Below are positions 26,935-34,779 of a DNA stretch of 64,000 bases, one piece after another. Source of the stretch: Mesorhizobium sp. CU3 (lineage in GTDB: Bacteria > Pseudomonadota > Alphaproteobacteria > Rhizobiales > Rhizobiaceae); assembly GCF_006442965.1 (NCBI RefSeq), contig NZ_VFWX01000001.1, positions 496,001-560,000 of the forward strand, written 5' to 3'. The translations under genes and the position numbers were made by a program. The notes under the pieces were generated by a model that saw only the letters and a program-made list of their open reading frames with translations, was not told where the DNA came from and ran no database searches. The stretch's first letter is position 1; the number at the start of each line of letters is the position of its first letter.

Positions 26935-28137
26935 TTATTTTTTTGCTTTGTCGAAAGCCTGGGCGATGTCTGCCCAGAGATCCTCGACATTTTCCAATCC
27001 GACATTGAAGCGGATGGTTCGGGGGCTGACGCCGAAGCGCGCCATCGAATTGATGCCCGGCGTCTGCTCGAGCGAGGCCTTTGCCGGCACGACCAGGCTT
27101 TCATGGCCGCCCCAGCTGACGCCGATGCGGAAATATTTCAGCGCATCGACGAAAGCCGGGATGTCGACATCCTCGGCGACCTCGAAGGAGAACAGCCCGG
27201 CATAGCCGGCTAAAGTCTTCTTGCCCGGATGATTGGAATAGGCCGGGTGGTTGACACGCTCGACCTTGCCATGCGCCTTCAGCCGCTCGGCGATGGCGAG
27301 CCCGCTCTTCATATGGTGCGGCAGCCTGAGCGGCAGCGTGCGCAGGCCGCGCAGCAAAAGCCAGCCCTCGAAGGGCGAGAGCTTGCCGCCAAGCTGCGAA
27401 TAGGTCTGCTCGTTGATATGCTTGATGTGGGCGGCGGAGCCGGCCACCACGCCGGCGACGGTGTCGCTGTGGCCGCTCAGATATTTCGAGGCCGAATGCA
27501 GCACCAGATCGACGCCATGCGAAATCGGCTTCTGGAAAACAGGCGTAGCCCAGGAATTGTCGATGGTGGTGACAATGCCCTGCTCCTTGGCCAGCCGCGT
27601 CAGATGCTCCAGGTCCTGCAGCTCGAACAGCATCGAGGTCGGGCTTTCGAGATAGAGCAGCTTGGCGCCGGGAAGGGCCGCGGCAACGGCGTCCGGATCG
27701 GAGCCGTCGACATAGTCGACCTTGATGTTCAGGCGCGGGAACAGGCGCTCGAACAGCCGGTAGGCATCGCCATAGCAGTTGCGCACGGCGACCATGCGCT
27801 CGCCGGCGCCGACAAAGGCAAGCACGGTGCTGCTGATCGCCGCCATGCCGCTGGAAAAGCCGCGCGCGGCTTCAGCACCCTCGAGCGCCGCGACACGCGC
27901 CTCGAACTCCATCACCGTCGGATTGTCGCCGCGCGAATAGATCGGCTGCCTTCTTCTGCCGGCGAAGGTGTCGGCCATGTCGGCGTAGCTGGCGAAGGTG
28001 AAGAGCGAGGTCTGGTAGATCGGCGGCACCACGGCGCCGCCCGGGAACGGATCGTCATGCGCCAGCAGCGTGGCCGCCTCGCCGAGATAGTCGCTGGCCA
28101 GGGAGGCCGGGTCGAAAGTGTTGGGCTGCTCGTTCAT
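26935..28137 (-). CDS. Cys/Met-metabolism PLP-dependent enzyme (cystathionine gamma-synthase/lyase family)
   Basis: The 400-residue product has the family's PLP lysine, Lys218, in LHSASKYLSGHSD, with the phosphate-binding SSGMAA (95-100), the substrate region YSRGDNPT and the cofactor Asp193 in TIDNSWATP. These enzymes make or cleave C-S bonds in cystathionine, homocysteine or O-acyl-homoserine. Which reaction applies cannot be read from sequence. The gene overlaps the GntR stop (ATGA) and is followed by a CUT1 importer, an unusual partner for this enzyme class. A transported sulfur-containing or amino-sugar-like compound is a possible link. Confidence 0.85.
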   Translation of the reverse strand: MNEQPNTFDPASLASDYLGEAATLLAHDDPFPGGAVVPPIYQTSLFTFASYADMADTFAGRRRQPIYSRGDNPTVMEFEARVAALEGAEAARGFSSGMAAISSTVLAFVGAGERMVAVRNCYGDAYRLFERLFPRLNIKVDYVDGSDPDAVAAALPGAKLLYLESPTSMLFELQDLEHLTRLAKEQGIVTTIDNSWATPVFQKPISHGVDLVLHSASKYLSGHSDTVAGVVAGSAAHIKHINEQTYSQLGGKLSPFEGWLLLRGLRTLPLRLPHHMKSGLAIAERLKAHGKVERVNHPAYSNHPGKKTLAGYAGLFSFEVAEDVDIPAFVDALKYFRIGVSWGGHESLVVPAKASLEQTPGINSMARFGVSPRTIRFNVGLENVEDLWADIAQAFDKAKK

Positions 28138-28865
28138 CTGCGGTCCGAAAGTTTGAGGTTGGCGGCGCCGCGCTTCAGATCGTCCTCGACGGTGGCGATC
28201 AGCTTCAGCGCCTCGGCGCGGGCGCCGTCGGGGTCACGCGCGGCGATGCAGTTGAAGATGGTGCGGTGATAGGGAAAGCTGGCGTGGCCGAAATCGCGCA
28301 CGCCGAGCGGATGTTCCCAGAAGCGGTGGAACATCTCGTACATGGCGGCGATGATCTGCTCGAACAGCGGATTGCCGGAGGCGCGGAAGACCGCCTGGTG
28401 GAACTCCCAATCCTCCTCCGAGGACATGCCGGCGCGGGTCTGGAAGGCCTCTTCCATCAGGTCGAGCTTGCGCTCGATCTCGGCAAGCTCGGCCTTGCCG
28501 GCGCGGATGGCGCAAAGTGCCGCTGCCTCCGCCTCCAGCGCACGGCGGATCTCCAGTGTCGACATCAGGCCGGCGAAATCATTGCCACCGGCCAGCGTCA
28601 GCGGCATGTGCAGCATATCGGGCGAGACGGCGGCCTTGAGATAGGTGCCCGAGCCCTGCCGCCGTTCGACGAGACCGAGGCCCTCCCAGCGGGTGAGAGC
28701 CTCGCGCACGGTGTTGCGGCTGACCTTGAGGCGTTCGGCGAGAATGCGCTCGGTCGGCAGCTTTTCGCCCGGACCCAGAGCCTCCTGCCGCACGAAGCCC
28801 GCCAACGCCTTCAGCACCGCGTCATCGCGGGCCGTGGTCTGGATGGGGGGCAGGAGATCGGTCAA
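28134..28865 (-). CDS. GntR-family (FadR subfamily) transcriptional regulator
   Basis: The 243-residue product has an N-terminal winged helix-turn-helix (LPTERILAERLKVSRNTVREAL) and a C-terminal all-helical FCD sensor domain (EIRRALEAEAAALCAIRAG, DWEFHQAVFRASGNPLF, FPYHRTIFNCIAARD) with the metal/ligand His and Asp residues typical of FadR-type regulators. The start is TTG at 28865; an in-frame TGA lies 21 bases upstream, so no earlier start is possible. A TGGT...ACCA palindrome lies just upstream. It probably regulates itself, the PLP enzyme and the importer in one operon. Confidence 0.82.
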   Translation of the reverse strand: MTDLLPPIQTTARDDAVLKALAGFVRQEALGPGEKLPTERILAERLKVSRNTVREALTRWEGLGLVERRQGSGTYLKAAVSPDMLHMPLTLAGGNDFAGLMSTLEIRRALEAEAAALCAIRAGKAELAEIERKLDLMEEAFQTRAGMSSEEDWEFHQAVFRASGNPLFEQIIAAMYEMFHRFWEHPLGVRDFGHASFPYHRTIFNCIAARDPDGARAEALKLIATVEDDLKRGAANLKLSDRR

Positions 28866-28887
28866 GCCAGAGCCTAAAGTGGTTCAA

Positions 28888-28898
28888 TGGTCCAACCA
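28888..28898. promoter_or_regulatory. FadR-type operator candidate upstream of the GntR gene
   Basis: TGGTCCAACCA is a perfect TGGT-N3-ACCA inverted repeat, the core arrangement of FadR-subfamily sites. It lies 22 bases before the TTG start, which fits autoregulation. Confidence 0.55.
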
Positions 28899-28983
28899 AT
28901 TTCTGCACAGACAGCGAGATGAGTCAACCGCCGAAATGCAGCGGGCCGAACGACGGGGATATCCGCCGTCCGGCCTTGGGATT

Positions 28984-29688
28984 TCAGGCGCGGATGCGCG
29001 CCGGCGTGACCGCGCGTTCTTCACGCCAGCGGGCGAACATCTCCTCGCGAACCCGCCGCGAAGCCGAGAGCCGTTCCTTCGCCTCCGCCAGGACGGCCGG
29101 CGAAGCCTCGGCGGGCGTGCCCGACTGGAAGGGCGGTGCCGGGGCATATTCGAGCGAGAGCTGCACGACTTCCGCTTCGGCCTGACCGAGCAGCCTTGCG
29201 ACCAGCGCCAGGCCGAAATCGATGCCGGACGTGACGCCGCCGGCGGTGATTAGCTTGCCGTCCTCGACGATGCGCGCATCGACAGGGATCGCGCCGAACT
29301 CTTCAAGAAAATCATGCGCATACCAGTGCGTGGTGGCGCGCTTGCCCTTGAGCAGCCCGGCCGCGCCCAGCACCAAGGCGCCGCTGCACACCGAGGTGAT
29401 GTAGCGCGCCTGCGCAGCTCGTTCCCAGACGAAATCGAGAACCGCCTGATCCTCCAGCAGCGCGTTGACGCCGCCACCGCCTGGAATGCACAGCACGTCG
29501 AGAGGCGGACAATCGTCGAAGGTGGCCGTCGGCGTAAGCGACAGCCGCGTCGATGACATCACCGGATTGCGGTCCTTCCAGATCAGTTCCACCTCGGCAC
29601 CCTTGGCCGTCGCCAGGACTTCATAGGGACCCGTGAGGTCGAGCTGCTGGACATTGGGGAAGACGAGAATGCCGAAACGAAGGGTCAT
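28984..29688 (-). CDS. DJ-1/PfpI-family protein, isonitrile hydratase-like
   Basis: The 234-residue product is a class I glutamine amidotransferase-like (DJ-1/PfpI) protein. The nucleophile elbow ITSVCSGALVLG places Cys101 at the position recalled for Pseudomonas isonitrile hydratase InhA, which hydrates isonitriles to N-formamides. LTGPYEVLA at the N-terminus and LCIPGGGGVNALL supply the acidic partner and glycine loop. A glyoxalase III or chaperone role is possible for the superfamily. It is divergent from a GlxA-type regulator that has the same fold in its N-terminal half, which suggests the pair responds to the same reactive compound. Confidence 0.75.
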   Translation of the reverse strand: MTLRFGILVFPNVQQLDLTGPYEVLATAKGAEVELIWKDRNPVMSSTRLSLTPTATFDDCPPLDVLCIPGGGGVNALLEDQAVLDFVWERAAQARYITSVCSGALVLGAAGLLKGKRATTHWYAHDFLEEFGAIPVDARIVEDGKLITAGGVTSGIDFGLALVARLLGQAEAEVVQLSLEYAPAPPFQSGTPAEASPAVLAEAKERLSASRRVREEMFARWREERAVTPARIRA

Positions 29689-29734
29689 GGAAATCTCCTA
29701 GGGTTGACTTTCGGCAATCTAGGGCATCATGCTT

Positions 29735-29748
29735 TGGCACGATTGCCA
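29735..29748. promoter_or_regulatory. Inverted-repeat operator candidate between the PfpI and GlxA-type genes
   Basis: TGGCACGATTGCCA is an inverted repeat of TGGCA and TGCCA with a 4-base spacer, placed between the divergent starts at 29688 and 29776. The GlxA-type regulator is the natural candidate to bind it. Confidence 0.4.
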
Positions 29749-29775
29749 TTGATCCCTCATTTCAGGCCAATCAAA

Positions 29776-30723
29776 ATGCGCCGTATCGAAGTCCTTGCCT
29801 ATCCCGACGTGCAGTTGCTCGACGTCAGCGGACCGCTGCAGGTTTTCGCCAGCGCCAACGACTTCCTGATGCAGTCCGGCGAGCCAGCGCCCTATGAGAT
29901 CCTGGTCGTTGCCGCCTCGGGGCGGGTCAAGACCTCGGCCGGCCTCGTGTTGGAGGGGGCGCCACTGCCGGCGCATGGGCTCCAGGTTGACACGCTGATC
30001 GTGCCCGGCGGATGGGGCGTCAACGCGGCCTGCGAGGATCGCGAACTGGTCCAGTGGATTGCCGGCCGCTCGCGCGATGCCGTGCGTACGGCGTCCGTGT
30101 GCAGCGGCGCCATGCTGCTGGCCGAGGCGGGCCTGCTCGACGGCCGCCGCGCGGTGACCCATTGGGGGCGCTGCGCCGAGTTCGCCCGTCGCTTTCCGGC
30201 AGTCCGGCTCGAACCCGATCCGATCTTCATTCGCGACGGCAATGTCTGGACCTCCGCGGGCGTGACGGCGGGGATCGATCTGGCGCTTTCGCTCGTCGAG
30301 GCCGATCTTGGCCGGCACACGGCGCTTGCCGTGGCGCGCGAGCTGGTGGTGTTCCTGAAACGTCCGGGCGGCCAGGCGCAGTTCAGCCAGACCCTCAAAC
30401 TGCAGGAAGGCGACGGCCGCTTCGACCGGCTGCATGGCTGGATCCTCGAAAACCTGGGCGGCGACCTGTCGCTGGAAGAGTTGGCCGACCACGCCAATAT
30501 GAGCCGGCGCAGTTTCTCGCGGCGCTATCGCGAGGCCACGGGCCGCACACCTGCCCGCGCGATCGAGGAGATCCGGATCGAGGCGGCGCGGCGGATGCTG
30601 GAGCGGGGCCTGCCCGTCAACCAGACGGCGCGGCGCTGCGGCTTCGGCTCGGAGGAAACGATGCGGCGCGGCTTCCTACGCGTCCTCGGCACCAACCCGC
30701 GCGACTATCGCGAGCGTTTCTGA
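29776..30723 (+). CDS. GlxA-family AraC-type transcriptional regulator with DJ-1/PfpI domain
   Basis: The 315-residue product joins an N-terminal DJ-1/PfpI domain (residues 1-190; Cys109 in TASVCSGAMLLAEAG) to a C-terminal AraC/XylS DNA-binding domain (from about 215; LSLEELADHANMSRRSFSRR and NQTARRCGFGSEETMRRGF). GlxA-type regulators sense small molecules through the amidase-like domain. The ATG at 29776 gives the expected family length. Its 3' end overlaps the convergent membrane AraC gene by 48 bases. Confidence 0.85.
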   Translation: MRRIEVLAYPDVQLLDVSGPLQVFASANDFLMQSGEPAPYEILVVAASGRVKTSAGLVLEGAPLPAHGLQVDTLIVPGGWGVNAACEDRELVQWIAGRSRDAVRTASVCSGAMLLAEAGLLDGRRAVTHWGRCAEFARRFPAVRLEPDPIFIRDGNVWTSAGVTAGIDLALSLVEADLGRHTALAVARELVVFLKRPGGQAQFSQTLKLQEGDGRFDRLHGWILENLGGDLSLEELADHANMSRRSFSRRYREATGRTPARAIEEIRIEAARRMLERGLPVNQTARRCGFGSEETMRRGFLRVLGTNPRDYRERF

Positions 30724-31734
30724 GCGCGACCGCTCGCGCCAGGCCGCGGGGCTCAGCGCCGTGACGCGGCGGAATTCGCGGTTGAAATTCGATTTCGTCT
30801 GGAAGCCGGATTCGAGCATTGCCGCCGTCACCGACATGTCGGTTTCGCCGAGCAGCCGGCAGGCTTCGGCGACGCGGAAATCATTGATGAATTGCGAGAC
30901 ATTCTTGCCGGCCAGCCGATTGACGGCGGCGGATATCTGGCGCGCCGGAACGCCGGCGCGACGCGCCAGCCGCGACAGGGTCAGGTTCTCGTCGCGCGCC
31001 AGCTTCTGCTCGACCAGAAGCGTGCGGACCCTGTCGAGGAGCTCGCGATCCTGCGCGGCCGACGACGGCGTTTCGGCCTCCTCGACGACGGCGGATTGAG
31101 GCTGCGCGCGAGCAGCGGCGATGGCTGTCAACCCGATGAGGAACAGGCCGAGAAAATTCGCATTGCTGACGATGAAGGCGGCGTTCTCGCCCCTGCTCCA
31201 TTCGAAATCCATGAGTATGGCGAAGTCGAAGAAGGCCGAGACGCAAAGCGCCAAAGCGGCGATGACGAGCGCGCGGTGCGCGGCGACCGCGCCGTCGAGG
31301 CGCGCCTCATCCAGCGCATCGGGACCGGCGCGGCCGAGATCGAGCACGGCCAAGGCGTAGCCGACGAAGATCACGATCATCGCTGCGTCGATCAGCGCCG
31401 GGACGAACAGCACCAGGGCAAGCATCAGGATAGGCGGAGCCGCATGCAGCCAGCGGACGCGGCCTGCCTTCGCAGAACTGCGATGGATCAGGCTGCGAAA
31501 CCCTGCCAGGACGATGGGGGGCAGGCAGCTTGCAACCACCGGCAGCACGTAGCGCAGCGCCGTCATCTCGTAGCCCCAGCGCAGGCCGAGAAGCACTGAC
31601 TGCAAAATGCAGAGGCCGACCAAGGCAAGGAAAGGCCGGCTCGGCTGCTCGGCCCGCAGCATCAGGCCAAGCAGGACCAACAGCAACAGGGCGACGACGA
31701 AGGGAAGCGGAACGAAAATCACGGTGAATCTCAA
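30676..31734 (-). CDS. AraC-family regulator with multi-pass membrane N-terminus
   Basis: The 352-residue product begins with six or seven hydrophobic segments over residues 1-205 (for example VPLPFVVALLLLVLLGLML and PILMLALVLFVPALIDAAM) and ends with an AraC DNA-binding domain (LTLSRLARRAGVPARQI, then VTAAMLESGFQTKSNFNREF). It would act as a one-component sensor in the inner membrane. It is divergent from an exported alpha/beta hydrolase gene, its likely target. The last 48 bases overlap the 3' end of the GlxA-type gene on the opposite strand. Confidence 0.82.
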   Translation of the reverse strand: MRFTVIFVPLPFVVALLLLVLLGLMLRAEQPSRPFLALVGLCILQSVLLGLRWGYEMTALRYVLPVVASCLPPIVLAGFRSLIHRSSAKAGRVRWLHAAPPILMLALVLFVPALIDAAMIVIFVGYALAVLDLGRAGPDALDEARLDGAVAAHRALVIAALALCVSAFFDFAILMDFEWSRGENAAFIVSNANFLGLFLIGLTAIAAARAQPQSAVVEEAETPSSAAQDRELLDRVRTLLVEQKLARDENLTLSRLARRAGVPARQISAAVNRLAGKNVSQFINDFRVAEACRLLGETDMSVTAAMLESGFQTKSNFNREFRRVTALSPAAWRERSRSETLAIVARVGAEDA

Positions 31735-31860
31735 AAGCAGTCGGATGCATGGATAATGGCCCGGATCGCGATTGAGAACGACCTCGATCGCGATCGAGGA
31801 CGCGGCTCAAGGACGCTATCGGCCAATCATCGCCGGTCTCTCCAACCGAGCGAGGTTCTC

Positions 31861-32931
31861 ATGACATTCTCCCGTATCCTTTCCGCAGCAATGCTCACAG
31901 TCGTCTTCACCGCCACCGGCCAGGCCGCCGAGGTCGGCATGCGCGAAATTTCCGTCGCGGCGCCGGAACGCGGCCGCGATCTCCAGGTCTTCGTCTGGTA
32001 TCCGGCCGAGGCCGGCGGCGAAGCCATCGTGCTTGGCGACAACAAGGCCTTCAAGGGCGTGCCGGTTTTCCAGAATGCCCCGCCGCTCAAAGGACGTTTT
32101 CCGCTGGTCGTGCTATCGCACGGGTCGGGCGGCCGCGTGCAAGGCATGGCCTGGCTGGCAACGGAACTGGCCAAGGCGGGTTTCATCGTGGCCGGCCCCA
32201 ACCATCCCGGCACAACCAGTGGCGACTCGACGCCGGCCGATACGCCGAAACTGTGGGAACGCACCCAGGACCTGTCGGCCGTGATCGACGCGATGACGGC
32301 CGATCCGACATGGGGCAACACCGTCGATGGCGACAGGATCGGCGTGCTCGGCTTTTCGCTCGGCGGCGGCGCGGCGATGGAGATCGCCGGCGCCCGCGCC
32401 AGCCTCGACGCCTATGCCCATTATTGCGACGAATACAAGAAATGGGACTGCGCCTGGTATGCGGGCGGCATCGGCTACCGCAACGACGCGCTCGTGCATG
32501 TCGACAAGCTCGACCTTAGGACGATCGACAAGGCGCGCTTCGAGCAGTCAAACCTCGACAAGCGCATCAAAGCGGCCGTGCTGGTCGATCCGGGCCTTGC
32601 ACTCGCCTTCGATGCCGCGAGCCTGAAGGCGATCACGATCCCGATGGACTTCATCAATCTCGGCAGCGCCGACACGATCCCGCTGGGGGTCGTCGCCGAC
32701 AAGCTGGCCGCGATCACGCCGCGCGGCACCTATGCCAATGTCGAAGGCGCCATCCATTTCAGCTTCCTGCAGGAATGCAAGCCGAGCGGCGCCGAATTGC
32801 TGAAGGCCGAGGGCGAGGTCGACCCGATCTGCGCCGACGGCGGCCGCTCGCGCGCCGACCTTCATGCCGAGCTGGTCAAGCTGATCCGCAATGACCTGCA
32901 GCGGAGCTTGCAGGTCCCATGTGATCATTAG
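31861..32931 (+). CDS. Exported alpha/beta hydrolase (dienelactone hydrolase/PAF-acetylhydrolase-like)
   Basis: The 356-residue product has a signal peptide (FSRILSAAMLTVVFTATGQAAE, cleaved near residue 23). The alpha/beta hydrolase core has an oxyanion segment VVLSHGSGG and the nucleophile elbow GFSLGGG with Ser166. A late His in GAIHFSFLQ could complete the triad. Residues 200-230 contain three Cys (HYCDEYKKWDCAW) that may form a disulfide in the periplasm. Substrate is unknown; an ester or lactone is likely. The gene opposes the membrane AraC regulator, and its stop codon lies inside a rhizobial repeat. Confidence 0.75.
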   Translation: MTFSRILSAAMLTVVFTATGQAAEVGMREISVAAPERGRDLQVFVWYPAEAGGEAIVLGDNKAFKGVPVFQNAPPLKGRFPLVVLSHGSGGRVQGMAWLATELAKAGFIVAGPNHPGTTSGDSTPADTPKLWERTQDLSAVIDAMTADPTWGNTVDGDRIGVLGFSLGGGAAMEIAGARASLDAYAHYCDEYKKWDCAWYAGGIGYRNDALVHVDKLDLRTIDKARFEQSNLDKRIKAAVLVDPGLALAFDAASLKAITIPMDFINLGSADTIPLGVVADKLAAITPRGTYANVEGAIHFSFLQECKPSGAELLKAEGEVDPICADGGRSRADLHAELVKLIRNDLQRSLQVPCDH

Positions 32932-33033
32932 AGCGTTTCACAGTTTCACGGAAACGGCGAAACGCTCTAACCTTTTGTTTTTACGCAATTCCGGACGGAA
33001 AACCGCTTCGCACTTTTCCTGAAATTGCTCTAG
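32930..33033. repeat. Rhizobial-type intergenic repeat with terminator-like hairpin
   Basis: AGAGCGTTTC (32930-32939) and GAAACGCTCT (32959-32968) form a stem followed by CCTTTTGTTTTT, which could terminate the hydrolase transcript. The element continues through ATTCCGGACGGAAAACC to a closing GAAATTGCTCTAG, a layout remembered as common in Mesorhizobium intergenic regions. Confidence 0.6.
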
Positions 33034-33101
33034 CCGGACATTGGGTCATGGGATCGTTTCCATGACCCCAATACCGGAACTGATCCTGTTTTCTTTCCCG
33101 G

Positions 33102-33881
33102 TCAGGCGGGGTGCTGCAATTGGCTGAGCCCGCCGTCGACGACGAGGCAGGCCGCGTTCATGAACGGGCATTCGTCGGAAATCATGAACACCGCGGCCAG
33201 CGCGATCTCGCGCGTCGAAGCGATGCGGCCGCCGGGATGCAGGGCCAGCGTCCTGGCGCGCGCGGCGGCCGGATCGGCGAAGCTGTTCCAGTAGTCGACG
33301 ACCTTTTGCGTCTCGACATAGCCTGGCGCCAGCGCGTTCACGCGCACGCCCTGCCCGGCATATTCCAGCGCCAGCGACTTGGTCAGGCCAAGCAGCGCGT
33401 GCTTGGCCACGGGATAGGGGAACGTGTGCGGAATGATGGTGAAGCTGTGCGTCGAGGCGATGTTGAGGATGGCGCCGCCGCCGCTTGCAATCATCGCCGG
33501 CAGCACCGCCTTGCTGCAATTCCAGGCGCCCTTGACGTTGACGTCGAAATTGCGGCTCCACTCCTCCTCGGTCGCCTCGAGCGGCGTCGAGAACACATTC
33601 ATTCCGGCATTGTTGATCAAGGCGTTGACCGGTCCGATCTCGGCGGTCGCCTGGCTGACGGCAGCGGCAATCGCGCCAGCGTCGCTGATGTCGGCTGCAA
33701 CATGCCGGACACGGTCGCGCGGCGCGGCAAGGCCGGCCATCGTCTTGTCCAGCAGCGCGCCGTCGCTGTCGACCAGGAACAGGCTTGCGCCTTCGGCAAG
33801 GCAGGCCTCGGCGATGGCGAGGCCGATGCCTTGCGCGGCACCCGTCAGGAAGATGCGTTTGCCGGACAGGCGCTCAGTCAT
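33102..33881 (-). CDS. SDR-family sugar dehydrogenase (probable D-galactose/aldose 1-dehydrogenase)
   Basis: The 259-residue product is a classical short-chain dehydrogenase: cofactor loop TGAAQGIG, NNAG segment, and catalytic Ser143, Tyr156 and Lys160 (in FPYPVAK). It ends in the usual C-terminal VDGG segment. In an operon with an AraFGH-type importer and aldose epimerase, and divergent from D-galactonate dehydratase, it most likely oxidises D-galactose (or L-arabinose) to the lactone. ATG 33881 has GGAG eight bases upstream and is preferred over GTG 33890, which overlaps the epimerase stop but has no usable site. Confidence 0.78.
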   Translation of the reverse strand: MTERLSGKRIFLTGAAQGIGLAIAEACLAEGASLFLVDSDGALLDKTMAGLAAPRDRVRHVAADISDAGAIAAAVSQATAEIGPVNALINNAGMNVFSTPLEATEEEWSRNFDVNVKGAWNCSKAVLPAMIASGGGAILNIASTHSFTIIPHTFPYPVAKHALLGLTKSLALEYAGQGVRVNALAPGYVETQKVVDYWNSFADPAAARARTLALHPGGRIASTREIALAAVFMISDECPFMNAACLVVDGGLSQLQHPA

Positions 33882-33886
33882 GCCAG

Positions 33887-34765
33887 TCACTCCAAGTCGA
33901 AAACGGTCATCGCAAAGCCGGCGTCAAAACTCTCGCCCGGCGACAATATCTTCAATCCCATCGGGTCGGTATCGACATGCTTCAACGCGTTCGGCGTGTG
34001 GCTCATCGGCTCGAAGCAGACGGAACTGCGGTCGCTGTCCGGCGCGTAAAGCATATAGCGCCCGAGCGCCCGGGATGCCTCGATATCGAGCCCAAGCCCA
34101 TGTTCGGGCCAGACAATGCGCGCAATACCGCTCCAGCCTTCGAAGCCATTGTTCAACCAGCGCTCCGGCAACCGGCGCGGCGTGGAGAAGTCGACATCCT
34201 CGCCAAGCGCGATCCGCTCGCCGGGCAGGTGTCCATCGCGTTCGCTCCACCAGCCGCTCGCCGGCGCAACAAGCGTCGTCCGCGGCGTGCGCGGAAAGTA
34301 AGGATGAAAGCCGAGCCCAAACGGCAGAGCGGTCTCGCCCTTGTTGGTGACCGACATAGTGAGGTCCAGCCGCGCTCCGGCAAGCCGGAAAGACTGCCGC
34401 GCACGGTAAGCAAAGGGCGAGCCTTCGCCTTCCGGCTTGTCGAAGACCAATTCGACGCAGTCCTCACGTTGCGCCTCTACCCGCCAGATGCCAAGCCAGC
34501 CTTCACCGTGGATATAAAGCGGATCGAAGGCGCTCGGGACGAGCGCAAAACTCCGGCCCCTGAACGAGAACGCATTGCCTTCAATGCGGTTGCCGACCGG
34601 CACCAGCGGAAAGCAGGCGCTGGCCGCCACGTCGAATGCGCCCTTGCCTTGATACGGGCGCAGGAATGGCCTGCCGTCGTTTGTATAGCCATCGACAATG
34701 GCGCCGCCGCGCGGGCTTATGCGCAGGCGTAACCGATCATTGTCGAGAGATAACCAGTCCGGCAA
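33887..34765 (-). CDS. Aldose 1-epimerase family protein
   Basis: The 292-residue product has the galactose mutarotase fold with the expected residues: Asn59-Arg60 in VGNRIEG, His86 in YIHGEGW, His154 in GLGFHPYF and a late Glu in CFEPMSHTPNA. It interconverts alpha and beta anomers of an aldose, feeding the correct anomer to the dehydrogenase encoded next. The start is TTG at 34765, supported by GGGAGG six bases upstream. The gene sits between the permease (14-base gap) and the dehydrogenase. Confidence 0.82.
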   Translation of the reverse strand: MPDWLSLDNDRLRLRISPRGGAIVDGYTNDGRPFLRPYQGKGAFDVAASACFPLVPVGNRIEGNAFSFRGRSFALVPSAFDPLYIHGEGWLGIWRVEAQREDCVELVFDKPEGEGSPFAYRARQSFRLAGARLDLTMSVTNKGETALPFGLGFHPYFPRTPRTTLVAPASGWWSERDGHLPGERIALGEDVDFSTPRRLPERWLNNGFEGWSGIARIVWPEHGLGLDIEASRALGRYMLYAPDSDRSSVCFEPMSHTPNALKHVDTDPMGLKILSPGESFDAGFAMTVFDLE

Positions 34766-34779
34766 GGCTGCCCTCCCGC

